Numbered from the stretch's first letter, positions 29,501 through 39,420 are shown. The stretch: 64,000 bases of DNA from CBDHDN01 sp965261585 (GCA_965261585.1 CBDHDN010000056.1:1-64000); one strand, 5' to 3'. Notes: generated by a model not told the origin, from the sequence alone. Translations and numbers: made by a program.

Positions 29501-30199
29501 GACGTGATGAGCGGCGTGCTGGGGCTGTTGTTCCCGGTGTCGGCCGTGCAGCTGCAATCGGGCCGGCTCGGCGCCGATCTGACCTTCAATACGTCCGGCC
29601 GCAACGAATTCGAGCTCGTCTCGAACCTGGCCGGCCAAGGTGCGGTCCGCTTCACCGAGGCCGTGGTCGACGGCGTCGACGTCTGCCGCCTTGCCCAGCA
29701 GATCGAAGGGCTTAACGGCATAGAGGGTTTCCTCGGCCTGCTTGCCAGCAGCCGCGGCGGTGAAACCATGATCACCGATTTTGCCGGCCGCTTCGATGTC
29801 GAGCGCGGCGTCGCGACCCTGCCGCCGCAGCAGATCAATGCCGAATGCGCCGTCGCGCAGATCAAGGGCGAGATCGACCTGCCGCGCTGGCTGGTCGACA
29901 TCGACGCCGATGTTGCGTTCCCGCAGCAGCCGGCATTTCCCCACGTGGTCGTCGAGCAGAAGGGCTCCCTGGATGCGCCGAGCACGCGCCTCGTCAACCT
30001 CAACGAGATCCAGCAGCACCTGGTCGGCCGGGCCGCCGATACCGTAATCCGCAGCCTGCTGCCGAGCGACATTCAGCAGGCCTTGCCGACACTGTCGGCG
30101 CCGGCCCAGCAGCAGCCGGTCCAGCAACCGACGCAAGAGGCGGCCGAGCCCTCGGTCAACGACGCCTTCAAGAGCCTGCTTGAAACGCTGATCCGTTAG
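26567..30199 (+). CDS. Giant AsmA-family protein (AsmA/TamB-like)
   Basis: The 1,210-residue protein probably starts at TTG 26567, giving MRKLLIGLLVLIVVLVGGLL, one N-terminal membrane anchor followed by the AsmA opening LIDWNRYKDDVAAKVAAATG and LAIDGDLAVSLLPRPTLTVE. The remainder is a repetitive periplasmic beta-rich region with many L-x-L-D-x-G-x-L strands and an AsmA C-terminal domain (ELVSNLAGQGAVRFTEAVVD, then PHVVVEQKGSLDAPSTRLVN). A glutamine/proline-rich linker precedes the end. AsmA proteins are linked to outer-membrane assembly and phospholipid transport. It converges and overlaps by 32 bases with the RHH gene. Confidence 0.9.
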   Translation: MRKLLIGLLVLIVVLVGGLLAAPSLIDWNRYKDDVAAKVAAATGRALAIDGDLAVSLLPRPTLTVEGVRLANIDGAPEPDMVRLRAALVQVALGPLLRGRLEVDAVVLVEPRIELIRLLDGRTNWTLQPRAAEPRPPRDGGFISEALATVQLNDVRIRDGTVVLRDLVAGSIERADRINAAIVAGSLQGPFRAEGDMITKGVALRFAGALGRLVEDVAVPLNMELSAGGGMAAFAGILSGYPTATRVSGQLSAGTPNAGDSFLTMVGGRLPDILTGAMALDATLTATREAVALNDLSLRLGDVSATGSLDVLLAADRPQVDLVVNAGRFDLDRMLADLGSVDREGPDTGRADDTGESSQIVVVPGRRDRAAAGLPDNFDASLEVKVDAVVYSDGIIRQGRLTMELEDGTLTVSQASALLPGGSDITLFGVVEPAGDTLSFDGQVEANSDNFRGLLEWLNINVGDVPPDRLRKFELAAGLHGTPEELTISNIDMQVDVSRIRGGVAAALRERPGFGIGFSVDKVNVDAYLPRASAGSVAVGEAPAAPRRRLAALGLLNRFDAILQFQIGSLTLNEESVTGVAFDGTLQGGALELRQASIADVAGASFTAGGTITGLDGQPAVALDVTLEAGDTNRLFKLAGRPTTVPLGPGRFSSKLEGNLESLRIDAELGALGGSLRTTGTLSALATQPGYDIEIELDHPNAGQLVRALGGNAPAPAGGGQSPLRVAGRLAGDLAAADVDVRVGLGEGSIRIDGAVTEPIGDATAALTLVVEHPDLAAFVRTFRADYRPALADLGALQLTANASYSAAGVNLSDIDGRLGPVAVAGGVDVSFAGERPRVVANLATSEVIADWFLAPLAVAADGVATTGNGVGRDSGRWSRQPIDFSMLRRFDAELSLTAPGLGYETYNVQEPQLELALDDGVLDLRRLSGRAFDGAFNMTARVADADVPTAQFQLAIDGADAAKITRATKAGRQQGDADVMSGVLGLLFPVSAVQLQSGRLGADLTFNTSGRNEFELVSNLAGQGAVRFTEAVVDGVDVCRLAQQIEGLNGIEGFLGLLASSRGGETMITDFAGRFDVERGVATLPPQQINAECAVAQIKGEIDLPRWLVDIDADVAFPQQPAFPHVVVEQKGSLDAPSTRLVNLNEIQQHLVGRAADTVIRSLLPSDIQQALPTLSAPAQQQPVQQPTQEAAEPSVNDAFKSLLETLIR

Positions 30200-30434
30200 T
30201 GGCCTGCAGCCGGTCCAACACGTGGACGCGGATCGCACTCGACAACGGGCCGCGCCGCCGGCAGTCGATGTCCGTCACCAACGCGTTGACGGAGCGGCCT
30301 TCGGCCGCGGCGAGTCGGCTGAGCGCCTGCCAGAAAATACCCTCCAGGGTCACGCTGGTGCGGTGACCGGCGACGACGACCGAGCGTTTTTTCGGTGGCG
30401 CGGCGCCGGCGACGGCGGCCAGTGCGTCCCGCAG
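30168..30434 (-). CDS. Ribbon-helix-helix domain protein (RHH_4 type)
   Basis: The recognisable part reads KKRSVVVAGHRTSVTLEGIF, then RSVNALVTDIDCRR and SSAIRVHVLDRL, the usual RHH_4 domain seen downstream of fumC in many alphaproteobacteria. RHH proteins bind DNA as dimers through the N-terminal strand. No ATG fits; a CTG at 30434 or a position up to the fumC stop at 30464 is possible, so the start is uncertain. The 3' end overlaps the convergent AsmA gene. Its location after fumC suggests co-transcription. Confidence 0.72.
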   Translation of the reverse strand: MRDALAAVAGAAPPKKRSVVVAGHRTSVTLEGIFWQALSRLAAAEGRSVNALVTDIDCRRRGPLSSAIRVHVLDRLQATNGSAFQAGS

Positions 30435-30463
30435 CGGCGTGCCGGAGCCGCGGCCAAGATGCC

Positions 30464-31861
<1,398 letters not shown>

Positions 31862-31891
31862 CGGTGTCCTCGCGTCACGGATGCGCCGGCG

Positions 31892-32272
31892 TCAGCGCGT
31901 CGCCTTGCGTTTGCCCTTGCGCTTGCCCGGGGATTTGGCGGCGTCGGCGCGGAACGCGGCGGCCGCCCCGTTGCGGGCCCATTCGACGAGCGTGTCGGGG
32001 TCCTCCATCGTGTCGGCGGGCGCCTGGTAGTACGACATCGCGGTCGGCTCGCGGCCGGCGCGCCGATAGATGAACGGTCCCATGCCGGCGGCCTCGAAGT
32101 CGCCGCGGTTCGCGTCGTCGACCTTGAGATAGAGCGTATCGTCGCCGATCAGGCCGAACATCACGCCGTCGAGGTAGACGCCGTAGCCACCGAACATGGA
32201 ACGGACGCGGACGTCGCCGAGCGGCGCCAGCATGTCGTGCAGGTGGTCGACGAATTCCGAGCGCGCTGCCAT
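31892..32272 (-). CDS. TfoX N-terminal domain protein
   Basis: The 126-residue protein shows the TfoX-N pattern: FVDHLHDMLAPLGDVRVRSM, then FGGYGVYLDGVMFGLIGDDT and YLKVDDANRGDFEAAG with the MSYYQAPAD motif. The tail is basic (GKRKGKRKATR). TfoX in gammaproteobacteria regulates competence; the lone N-domain in alphaproteobacteria has no proven role. It lies 30 bp upstream of fumC on the same strand and may share its transcript. Confidence 0.9.
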   Translation of the reverse strand: MAARSEFVDHLHDMLAPLGDVRVRSMFGGYGVYLDGVMFGLIGDDTLYLKVDDANRGDFEAAGMGPFIYRRAGREPTAMSYYQAPADTMEDPDTLVEWARNGAAAAFRADAAKSPGKRKGKRKATR

Positions 32273-32362
32273 CGCCGGGAGAGTGCGGTCGTCGCCGCCG
32301 CGTCGTCAATCCCTTGACCGGGCCCTTGACCGTGCCGCAGTGCGCTTCCTACGCTGCCGACC

Positions 32363-34493
32363 ATGCGGCTGTTCTCCTACAAGGATCGCCCGGTCCATCT
32401 CGGGCCCTTTCCCGCCGAGAGATTGAAGCGCGTCCCGTTGCCCGACGGCGACGTGACGCGGCCGGAACGGCCCGCTCGCCCAGATCGCCCACAGCTATCT
32501 CGGTCAGTTCATGCAGTTCCAGGACGGTGAGATCGCCGGCGAGCGCGCGCCGATTCCGGACGATCCACAGGTGCTGGCCGACAATCTCAAGGCGTCCTGC
32601 TATTTCCTCGACGCCGCGGCGGTCGGCGTCTGTGCGGCGCCGGTGGGTGTCTGGTATCGCACCGGCGACGATGGGCAGCCGTTGGCGCCCTACAGCCGGA
32701 ACGCCGTCGTCATTCTCGTCGAGCACGGCCGCGCGCCGGAGCCGGACAATGCCGCGGCGGCCTGGCTCGACGGGAGTACCGCCCTCGCGGCTGCCCTGCG
32801 CGCCGCCGAGATCGCCGTCGTGCTGGCCGGCTATGTCCGCCGGCTGGGTTTCGCGGCGCGAGCCCACGCGTACGGCCACAGCGACGTCGACCACGCCGTG
32901 CTCGTCGTCCGCGCCGGCCTCGGCCAGGCCCGCGACGGCGCGGTCATCAATCCCTATCTCGGTGTCCGCTACGCCAGTGCCATCGTCACGACGGACTTGC
33001 CGGTCGCGCCGGATCTGCCGTTGGCGGTCCAGCCGCTGCGTGACCGGCGGCTGGCGACCCTGCTCGGGATCGGCGGCGCCAAATCCGGGATCGAGCGCTG
33101 GTCCGAGCGCCGCCGGCCGTCGCACGAGAGCCGCTATCCGATGGCGCGGATCAGCCGCGTCGCGCGGCCGACAACCCTGATCCTGGAGGACGAGGTGCCG
33201 CGGGTGCCGAAGCGTGCGGCGTTCTTCGAGCGGGCGCTGCGCGGCGATCTGGGCGACAAGACGAAGCGCGAGCGTACGCGCTTTGCGCTCAAGCATCCGT
33301 TCGCCGACGCGATGGCGCCGCTGCTGCGCGACATGGTGGCCTATCAGGACGGGCCCGTGGCCGCGATGCAGGCGCCGGGGACGGAAGACGCGGCGGTCAA
33401 TACGCGGGCTGTCAAGGCACTCGGCTATTTCCTCAACGCCGACCTCATCGGCATCTGCGAAGCCAAGGCCTATGCCAGGTACTCGCACGACGCCGACGGC
33501 AACGCGATACCGCTGAAGCACAAATACGCCGTCGTCATGCTGATCGACCAGGGCCACGAGACCATGGAGGGCGCCAGCGGCGACGACTGGATCTCCGGCG
33601 CCCAGTCGATGCGCGGCTACCTGCGCGGCGCCGAGATCTTCGGCCAGGTGGCGGCGCTGATCCGCGGCCTCGGCCATGCGGCGCGCTCGCAGACCAACCT
33701 CGACAGCGACGTCCTGTAGATCCCGCTGATCCTCGAGGCCGGGCTGGGCGAGCTCAGCCGGATCGGCGAGCTCGTGCTCAACCCCTATGTCGGGCCGCGT
33801 TTCAAGTCCGCCGTGGTGACGACGGACCTGCCGCTGATCCCCGACAAGCCGATCGATTTCGGCCTCCAGGACATGTGCAACAAGTGCCTCAAATGCGCCC
33901 GCGAATGCCCGTGCGACGCCATCTCGTACGGCGACAAGGTCATGTTCAACGGCTACGAGATGTGGAAGCCGGACGTCGAGCGCTGCACCCGCTACCGCGT
34001 CACGAACCCCTATGGCTCCGCCTGCGGCCGCTGCATGAAGATGTGCCCGTACAATCACGAGGGGCTGCTGGTGCATCGCGCCTTCCTGTGGATGGCGATC
34101 CACCTGCCGTTCACGCGCAGCTGGATCGCGCGGCTCGACGACAAGGTCGGCAACGGTACGCGCAACGCCGTCAAGCGCTGGTGGTTCGACCTCGAGTGGA
34201 TGCCCGAAGCCGTGGCGAAGACGCCGAAGGGCGTCAACGAGCGCGACCTCAACATCGCCAAGGGCTTTGGGCCCAGGGACAGGCAGAAGATGGCCTACTA
34301 CCCGGCCGACACGATGCCGCCGCCCGACGTGCTCGAGCCCGTGGCCGTGGACCGCAAGACGGCGCTGCGGGCCGGCGCGGCGCTGGAGACGCCGGCCGAG
34401 GCGCGCGCCCGGCAGGCCCGCGGCGCGCCGCCGCCGGCGCACTATCGCGCGACACCGCCGGCCGGCAAACGGGAAGACAGCGCCGCCGATTAG
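32363..34493 (+). pseudogene. Reductive dehalogenase homologue, cytosolic, with in-frame TAG and a frameshift
   Basis: The product resembles RdhA: corrinoid-binding-type domain, then two 4Fe-4S motifs, CNKCLKCARECPCDAI and CGRCMKMCPYN. No Tat signal is present, so it would be cytosolic. It contains two related halves: KASCYFLDAAAVGVC ... GVRYASAIVTTDLPVAPD and KALGYFLNADLIGIC ... GPRFKSAVVTTDLPLIPD. The start MRLFSYKDRPVHLGPFPAER is linked to the rest through a frame change near 32465. At 33717-33719 TAG interrupts SDVL-stop-IPLILEAGLGELSRIGE with no frame change; relatives have Gln here, so CAG to TAG is likely. Function lost unless the stop is suppressed or wrong. Confidence 0.8.
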
Positions 34494-34506
34494 AGCCGGG
34501 CCGGCG

Positions 34507-36117
34507 TCAGAGCGTCGCGAAGAAGTCGTTGCCCTTGTCGTCGATGACGATGAAGGCCGGGAAGTCCTCGACCTCGATCCGGAAGATCGCCTCCATGCCG
34601 AGCTCAGGATAGGCGATCGGCTCGACCCGCTTGATGCAGTCCTGGGCCAGCCGCGCGCCGGGACCGCCGACCGTGCCCAGATAGAAGCCGCCGTTGGCCT
34701 TGCAGGCGTCGACGACGGCGGCGGAGCGGTTGCCCTTGCCAAGCATGACCAGGGCGCCGCCGGCGCGTTGAAACTCGGCGACATAGCCGTCCATGCGGGC
34801 CGACGTCGTCGGCCCGAACGAGCCGGTGGCGTGGCCGGCGGGGGTCTTCGCCGGGCCGGCATAGTAGACGGGGTGGGCACGGAAGGCCTCCGGCAGGGCC
34901 GTGCCGCGCGCCAGATCGTCGCGCAGCCGGGCATGGGCGATGTCGCGGGCAACGACCAGCGGACCGGTGAGGCTGAGCCGCGCCTTGACGGGGTGGCCGG
35001 CCAACGCGGCGCGGATCTCCGCCATCGGGCGCGTCAGATCGATGGCCGTGACGTCGCGGTGGAGCGCCGCCTCGTCGATTTCGGGCAGATAGGACGCGGG
35101 ATCGGTCTCCAGCTGCTCCAGGAAGACGCCGCCGGCGTCGATGCGGCCGAGCACCTGGCGGTCGGCCGAGCATGAGACGCCGATGCCGATCGGCAGCGAG
35201 CCGCCGTGGCGCGGCAGCCGCACGATGCGTACGTCGTGGCAGAAATACTTGCCGCCGAACTGGGCGCCGATGCCCATTTCGCGGGTGCGCTGCAGGATCG
35301 CCGCCTCCAGCGCCCGGTCGCGGAACGCGGTGCCCGCCGCGGTCCCCGCCGTCGGCAGGTCGTCGAGGTAACGGCACGAGGCGAGCTTGACCGTCTTCAG
35401 GGTCATCTCGGCGCTGGTGCCGCCGATCGCGATCGACAAATGGTATGGCGGACAGGCGGCGGTGCCCAGGGTGCGGATCTTTTCGTCGAGGAAGGCCACG
35501 AGCGCGTCGGGGTTCAGGATCGCCTTCGTCTGCTGATACAGGAACGTCTTGTTGGCCGAGCCGCCGCCCTTGGCGATGAACAGGAAACGGAACGTGTCGC
35601 CCGCCGTCGCATTGATGTCGATCTGCGCCGGCAGGTTCGTGTTCGTGTTCACCTCCTCGAACATCGTCAGCGGCGCCATCTGGCTGTAGCGGAAGTTCCG
35701 CTCGGCGAACGCGCGGGCGATGCCGGTGGCGAGGCAGGCGGCATCGTCGCCCATCGTCCACACGCGCTGGCCCTTCTCGGCATAGACCATGGCGGTGCCG
35801 GTGTCCTGGCACATGGGCAGTACGCCGGCGGCGCTGACCACCGCGTTCTTCAGCAAGTCGATCGCGACAAAGCGGTCGTTGTCCGAGGCTTCGGGGTCGT
35901 CGAGGATTTGGCGCAGCTGGGCCAGGTGGCCGGGCCGCAGCAGGTGGGCGACCTCGGTAAATGCCATTTGGGCGAGCGTCGTCAGAGCGGCGCCGTCGAC
36001 CTTGAGCACCGGCTCACCCGCGAACGAGGCGGTGCCGACGAAGTCGCCGGTCAGGCGGCGATAGGGCGCGGTATCCTGGTGCGGGGGAAAGATCGGCTGC
36101 GGCGCGGGGCCCGGCAT
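34507..36117 (-). CDS. Fumarate hydratase, class I (iron-sulfur type)
   Basis: The 536-residue enzyme has the single-chain class I layout with an N-terminal alpha domain and C-terminal beta domain. The cluster-binding cysteine in VLPMCQDTGTAMVYAEKGQ and others in SCSADRQ and the NTNLPAQIDI, AKGGGSANKTFLYQQTKAIL and GTAACPPYHLSIAIGGTSAE blocks are seen. It hydrates fumarate to malate with an oxygen-sensitive 4Fe-4S cluster. It follows sspB on the same strand with 9 bp between. Together with FumC, the cell has oxygen-sensitive and oxygen-stable forms. Confidence 0.95.
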   Translation of the reverse strand: MPGPAPQPIFPPHQDTAPYRRLTGDFVGTASFAGEPVLKVDGAALTTLAQMAFTEVAHLLRPGHLAQLRQILDDPEASDNDRFVAIDLLKNAVVSAAGVLPMCQDTGTAMVYAEKGQRVWTMGDDAACLATGIARAFAERNFRYSQMAPLTMFEEVNTNTNLPAQIDINATAGDTFRFLFIAKGGGSANKTFLYQQTKAILNPDALVAFLDEKIRTLGTAACPPYHLSIAIGGTSAEMTLKTVKLASCRYLDDLPTAGTAAGTAFRDRALEAAILQRTREMGIGAQFGGKYFCHDVRIVRLPRHGGSLPIGIGVSCSADRQVLGRIDAGGVFLEQLETDPASYLPEIDEAALHRDVTAIDLTRPMAEIRAALAGHPVKARLSLTGPLVVARDIAHARLRDDLARGTALPEAFRAHPVYYAGPAKTPAGHATGSFGPTTSARMDGYVAEFQRAGGALVMLGKGNRSAAVVDACKANGGFYLGTVGGPGARLAQDCIKRVEPIAYPELGMEAIFRIEVEDFPAFIVIDDKGNDFFATL

Positions 36118-36126
36118 GGGCCGGCG

Positions 36127-36609
36127 CTACTTCTTGCGGAACGCGTCGAGGGTGACGACCTCCGCGGTCGGCGCGGCTTCGTCGTCGGTGTTGTCGGCTT
36201 CGGTTGTCGCTTCGGTGTTGGCCGGCGCCAGTGTCGTGACCGCGTCGTCCGACGTCTCGGCGTTGAACTGCAATCCGAACTTGACGTGTGGATCGACGAA
36301 GGCGGTCAGCGCGCTGTGTGGCACCACCAGCAGCTCGGGCGTGCCGTTGAAGGCGAGGCTGACCGAGAACTTGTTGGCGTCGACATGCAAGTCCGAGAAC
36401 TGGTGCTGCAGGACGATCGTCATTTCCTGGGGATGGCGGGCGCGCAGATGGTCCGGGATCTCGACCCCCGGCAGATCCGTCCGGAAGGTCAGGTAGAAAT
36501 GGTGGCCGCCCGGCAGGCCCTCCGCCGCGGCCACGTCCAGCGCCTGGCGGACGACGCCGCGCAGCGCCTGTTCGACCATTCTGTCGTATCGGAGAGTGTC
36601 GTTGCCCAT
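36127..36609 (-). CDS. sspB: SspB-like ClpXP adaptor (alphaproteobacterial type)
   Basis: This 160-residue protein starts MGNDTLRYDRMVEQALRGVV and has HHFYLTFRTDLPGVEIPDHL and MTIVLQHQFSDLHVDANKFS, the known SspB-alpha core that binds ssrA tags. A poorly conserved acidic linker (ETSDD to TDDEAAP) leads to a C-terminal AEVVTLDAFRKK segment, which docks on ClpX. It delivers tmRNA-tagged proteins for degradation. The gene lies just downstream of the tmRNA gene and on the same strand, a fitting neighbour. Length and motifs are normal. Confidence 0.93.
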   Translation of the reverse strand: MGNDTLRYDRMVEQALRGVVRQALDVAAAEGLPGGHHFYLTFRTDLPGVEIPDHLRARHPQEMTIVLQHQFSDLHVDANKFSVSLAFNGTPELLVVPHSALTAFVDPHVKFGLQFNAETSDDAVTTLAPANTEATTEADNTDDEAAPTAEVVTLDAFRKK

Positions 36610-36660
36610 GGGTCAGGCATCTTGCCCGGTTGCCGCTGCCGCTCGGCCGGAGGCCGATAC

Positions 36661-36965
36661 GTAAGTGGGGGGCTTCTGTTGCCCGGTGCCCCCCGGACCG
36701 CGCTTACCTAAGGTTGTTAGGCAGCGAGGGCCAAATCGTTATCATTGGCACTTCTAGGGTCGGCCCGATAACGGTGGTACCATGCCGGGCAAAAGTCAGG
36801 CCTTTACACGCGCGTCGATCCTGGTTCGCCCCCATAAGGCGCCGTTTGTCGGGTGACGGCGGTTTTGGTGGAGGCGCCGGGTACTGCCCCCGGGTCCGCA
36901 TCGCTTATTACGCAAGACGTTTATCGCCATAGTCGGGTTGCCCCGACAAACCAAATATAGGGTCC
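36661..36965 (-). ncRNA. ssrA: Two-piece (circularly permuted) tmRNA
   Basis: On the minus strand the acceptor piece comes first and ends TCCACCA at 36866-36872, with a T arm CCGGG-GGCAGTA-CCCGG. After a 32-base spacer the coding piece starts at 36833 with GGGGGCG, which pairs with CGCCTCC of the acceptor piece (7 bp, one G-U). The tag is at 36717-36749: resume codon GCC, peptide ANDNDLALAA, then TAA. A GTAAG/CTTAC stem ends the coding piece near 36661. This permuted form is typical of alphaproteobacteria. tmRNA rescues stalled ribosomes and adds a tag read by SspB and ClpXP. The acceptor 5' end is estimated. Confidence 0.95.
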
Positions 36966-37067
36966 GCGGGGCCGAATTGGAAGGCCCGGACGACGCCTGT
37001 TGCCTTAACCCGACTCGCCGCCACGGGTAGACTTGCGCGCCCCTGGCCGGGTCATGGAAAGCCGGAT

Positions 37068-38036
37068 ATGACGAACGCGAAGCGCCCGCCACGCGATAGA
37101 GTGGCCACGGCCACGACGGGTGCCCGAACGCCCACCTTGAGCGCCGCTCAGCGCGCCGAGGTGGACGCGGCGCGCGGCGAGGCACAGCCGACCCGGCGGG
37201 CGACCGTGCCGGCCTTGGAGGAGATCCTCTACGAGCCGCTGGCGGTGCTCGATCGTGGCTTCGTGAGGGTCGTCGACTACATGGGCGACGACGGCGCCAT
37301 CGTGCAGGCGGCGCGCGTCTCCTACGGCAAGGGCACGAAACAGGTGCGCGAGGATCTAGGCCTCATCCGCTACCTGCTGCGCCATCGGCATACGACGCCG
37401 TTCGAGATGTGCGAGATCAAGTACCATGTGAAGCTGCCGATCTTCGTGGCGCGCCAATGGATCCGGCACCGCACCGCCAACGTCAACGAGTACTCGGCCC
37501 GCTACTCGATCCTGGAGGACGAGTTCTACATGCCGGCGGCGGAGAACCTGGCGCTGCAGTCACAGGCCAATCGGCAGGGCCGCGGCAGTGCCCTGGCGGG
37601 GGACGCGGCTGGGCGCGTCCTCGACCTGCTGCGCGCGGACTCGGCCCTCACTTATGGGCACTACGGGGAGATGCTGGACGAGCATGGGCTGGCGCGCGAG
37701 CTGGCTCGGATGAACCTGACGCTCAACGTCTATACCCAATGGTACTGGAAGATCGATCTGCACAATCTGCTGCACTTTCTATCCTTGCGCGCCGACGACC
37801 ACGCCCAGTACGAGATCCGAGCCTATGCCGAGGTCATGCTGGACACCGTGCGGCGCTGGGTTCCCAACACCTGCGAAGCGTTCGAGGACTATGTGCTGGG
37901 CGGCGCCCACCTGTCGCGCGGCGGCCTGGCGGTCGTGCGGCGGTTGCTGGCGGGCGAGCCGGTCAGCCAGGAGACCAGCAACCTCAGCAAGCGCGAGTGG
38001 CGCGAGCTGATGGCGGTCCTGGAGCGGCCGGAGTAG
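37068..38036 (+). CDS. thyX: Flavin-dependent thymidylate synthase
   Basis: ThyX makes dTMP from dUMP using FAD, NADPH and methylene-tetrahydrofolate. The ThyX motif is present as RHRTANVNEYSARYS, with VQAARVSYGKGT, HTTPFEMCEIKYHVK and QWYWKIDLHNLLHFLSLR nearby. 322 residues is slightly long because of a basic, low-complexity N-terminus of about 45 residues; an internal start is possible. It is divergent from ssrA, so promoters for both must lie in 36966-37067. No thyA was seen in the window. Confidence 0.95.
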   Translation: MTNAKRPPRDRVATATTGARTPTLSAAQRAEVDAARGEAQPTRRATVPALEEILYEPLAVLDRGFVRVVDYMGDDGAIVQAARVSYGKGTKQVREDLGLIRYLLRHRHTTPFEMCEIKYHVKLPIFVARQWIRHRTANVNEYSARYSILEDEFYMPAAENLALQSQANRQGRGSALAGDAAGRVLDLLRADSALTYGHYGEMLDEHGLARELARMNLTLNVYTQWYWKIDLHNLLHFLSLRADDHAQYEIRAYAEVMLDTVRRWVPNTCEAFEDYVLGGAHLSRGGLAVVRRLLAGEPVSQETSNLSKREWRELMAVLERPE

Positions 38037-38062
38037 GGCGGGACGCCGCCTGGGAGCGGCGC

Positions 38063-38175
38063 CCGCCGGACCGGGCCCTTCGGGGGGCCAGCAGCCTGCG
38101 GGGGTAGGCTGGGGTCCGGTCCGGCGGTCAGCCCGTGTGGGGAAGTGGGCTTCTCCATACGGGTTCCACTCCATC
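38063..38175. other. Structured intergenic segment, possible small RNA or terminator
   Basis: CCGCCGGACC at 38063-38072 pairs perfectly with GGTCCGGCGG at 38118-38127, enclosing GGGCCC/GGGGCC and AGCCT/AGGCT inner stems. A second long hairpin follows: CCCGTGTGGGGAAG with CTTCTCCATACGGG (38132-38163, G-U pairs allowed). No T-run follows. It lies between convergent thyX and mrp and could be a transcription end or a small RNA. It does not match SRP RNA. The remaining 38176-38313 shows no gene. Confidence 0.4.
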
Positions 38176-38313
38176 GCCGCGGGCCGGTAACGAACAACCA
38201 ACATGACCCACGGCGCAGAGTGGAGTTTGCACCGTCCTGTTAACGTGTTGGCAACGACGCCGATTTGCAAGCCGTGCGGCCGTCACGACGGATCAAGAAA
38301 GCGCGATTTGCGC

Positions 38314-39420
38314 CTATTCCATGATGATCCGCGGTGCCTGCCGGGCCGGCGCGGCGTCGCCGCGCAGCCGGGAGAGCACGTCCGCCGCGATCGCCCGATA
38401 GGCCGCTGTGTGTGGGCTGTTCGGCTGGGCGGCGACGATCGGCGTGCCGCCGTCCGACGTCTCGCGGATCGCCATGTCCAACGGGATCTCGCCGAGAAAC
38501 GCCGTGCCCAGGCTTGCCGCCTCGGCCCGCGCACCGCCATGGGCGAAGATCTCGGTACGTTCACCGCAGTGCGGGCACATGAAGTAGCTCATGTTTTCGA
38601 TGATGCCGAGGACCGGCACGTCGACCTTTTGGAACATGTTGAGGCCGCGGCGGGCGTCGAGCAGGGCGATGTCCTGTGGCGTCGATACGATGACGGCGCC
38701 GGCCAGGGGCACACGCTGGGCCATCGTCAGCTGCGCGTCGCCGGTGCCCGGCGGCATGTCGACGACGAGCACGTCGAGCGTACCCCAGGCAACGTCGCGC
38801 AGCATCTGCTCCAGCGCCCCCATCACCATGGGCCCGCGCCAGATCATCGGCGTGTCCTCGGGCACCAGAAAGCCGATGGACATGGCCTTGACACCGTGGC
38901 TTTCCAGCGGCACGAGCTTGCCGTCCGCCGTCTGCGGCTTACCGGCGAGGCCAAGCATGCGCGGTATGGATGGCCCGTAGATGTCGGCGTCGAGGATACC
39001 GACGCGGGTGCCCTGCATGGCGAGCGCGACAGCCAGATTGACCGCGGTCGTCGACTTGCCGACGCCGCCCTTGCCCGAGGCAACAGCGATGATGGAACCG
39101 ATGTCGGGCAGTGACAGCCGGCGCGAACCCGGTGGTGCGGCCGGGCGCTCGGTGCCGGCCGGCGTCGCCGGCCGCTGCGCCGTCAGCACGGCGGTCACGG
39201 AGGAGACGCCCGGCAAGGCGAACACCGCGGCTTCCGCGGCCTTGCGCACGGGCTCCATCACGCTACCTTGATCGGCCGCGATCTCAAGCGCAAAGCCGAC
39301 GTTGCCGTCCTTGATCTGGAGGCCGCTGACCAGCCCCAGTTTCGTGATGCTTTCACCGCGGATGGGGTCGACTACCCGGTCCAAGGCCGCGCGCACCTGC
39401 GCCTCGTTCACCGCACCCAT
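38314..39420 (-). CDS. mrp: Mrp/ApbC iron-sulfur cluster carrier ATPase
   Basis: The 368-residue protein starts at ATG 39420 (MGAVNEAQVRAALDRVVDPI) with an N-terminal DUF59/MIP18 domain, then a P-loop ATPase with GSIIAVASGKGGVGKSTTAV (deviant Walker A), VLVVDMPPGTGD and a C-x2-C in FMCPHCGERTEIFAHGG, which binds a bridging cluster. It carries Fe-S clusters to apo-enzymes such as the class I fumarase. An insertion sequence is present 60 bp upstream of the start and may have separated or replaced its promoter. Length is normal. Confidence 0.95.
   Translation of the reverse strand: MGAVNEAQVRAALDRVVDPIRGESITKLGLVSGLQIKDGNVGFALEIAADQGSVMEPVRKAAEAAVFALPGVSSVTAVLTAQRPATPAGTERPAAPPGSRRLSLPDIGSIIAVASGKGGVGKSTTAVNLAVALAMQGTRVGILDADIYGPSIPRMLGLAGKPQTADGKLVPLESHGVKAMSIGFLVPEDTPMIWRGPMVMGALEQMLRDVAWGTLDVLVVDMPPGTGDAQLTMAQRVPLAGAVIVSTPQDIALLDARRGLNMFQKVDVPVLGIIENMSYFMCPHCGERTEIFAHGGARAEAASLGTAFLGEIPLDMAIRETSDGGTPIVAAQPNSPHTAAYRAIAADVLSRLRGDAAPARQAPRIIME

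Noticed and set aside
27818..30238. 806-codon open frame opposite the AsmA gene
   Set aside because: Codon-phase shadow of the AsmA gene; no recognisable motif and no ribosome site.
33717..33719. TAG as a pyrrolysine codon in the dehalogenase homologue
   Set aside because: No pyl genes are visible, the family has no known pyrrolysine, and relatives have Gln there. A mutation or error is simpler.
32349..34952. Long antisense open frame of 867 codons
   Set aside because: It is the shadow of the dehalogenase-like gene and the fumarase 3' end in GC-rich DNA. The translation is low-complexity and arginine/alanine rich with no domain.
38063..38175. SRP RNA (ffs)
   Set aside because: The conserved SRP core (GGAAGGAAGCAGCC-like) is absent on both strands.
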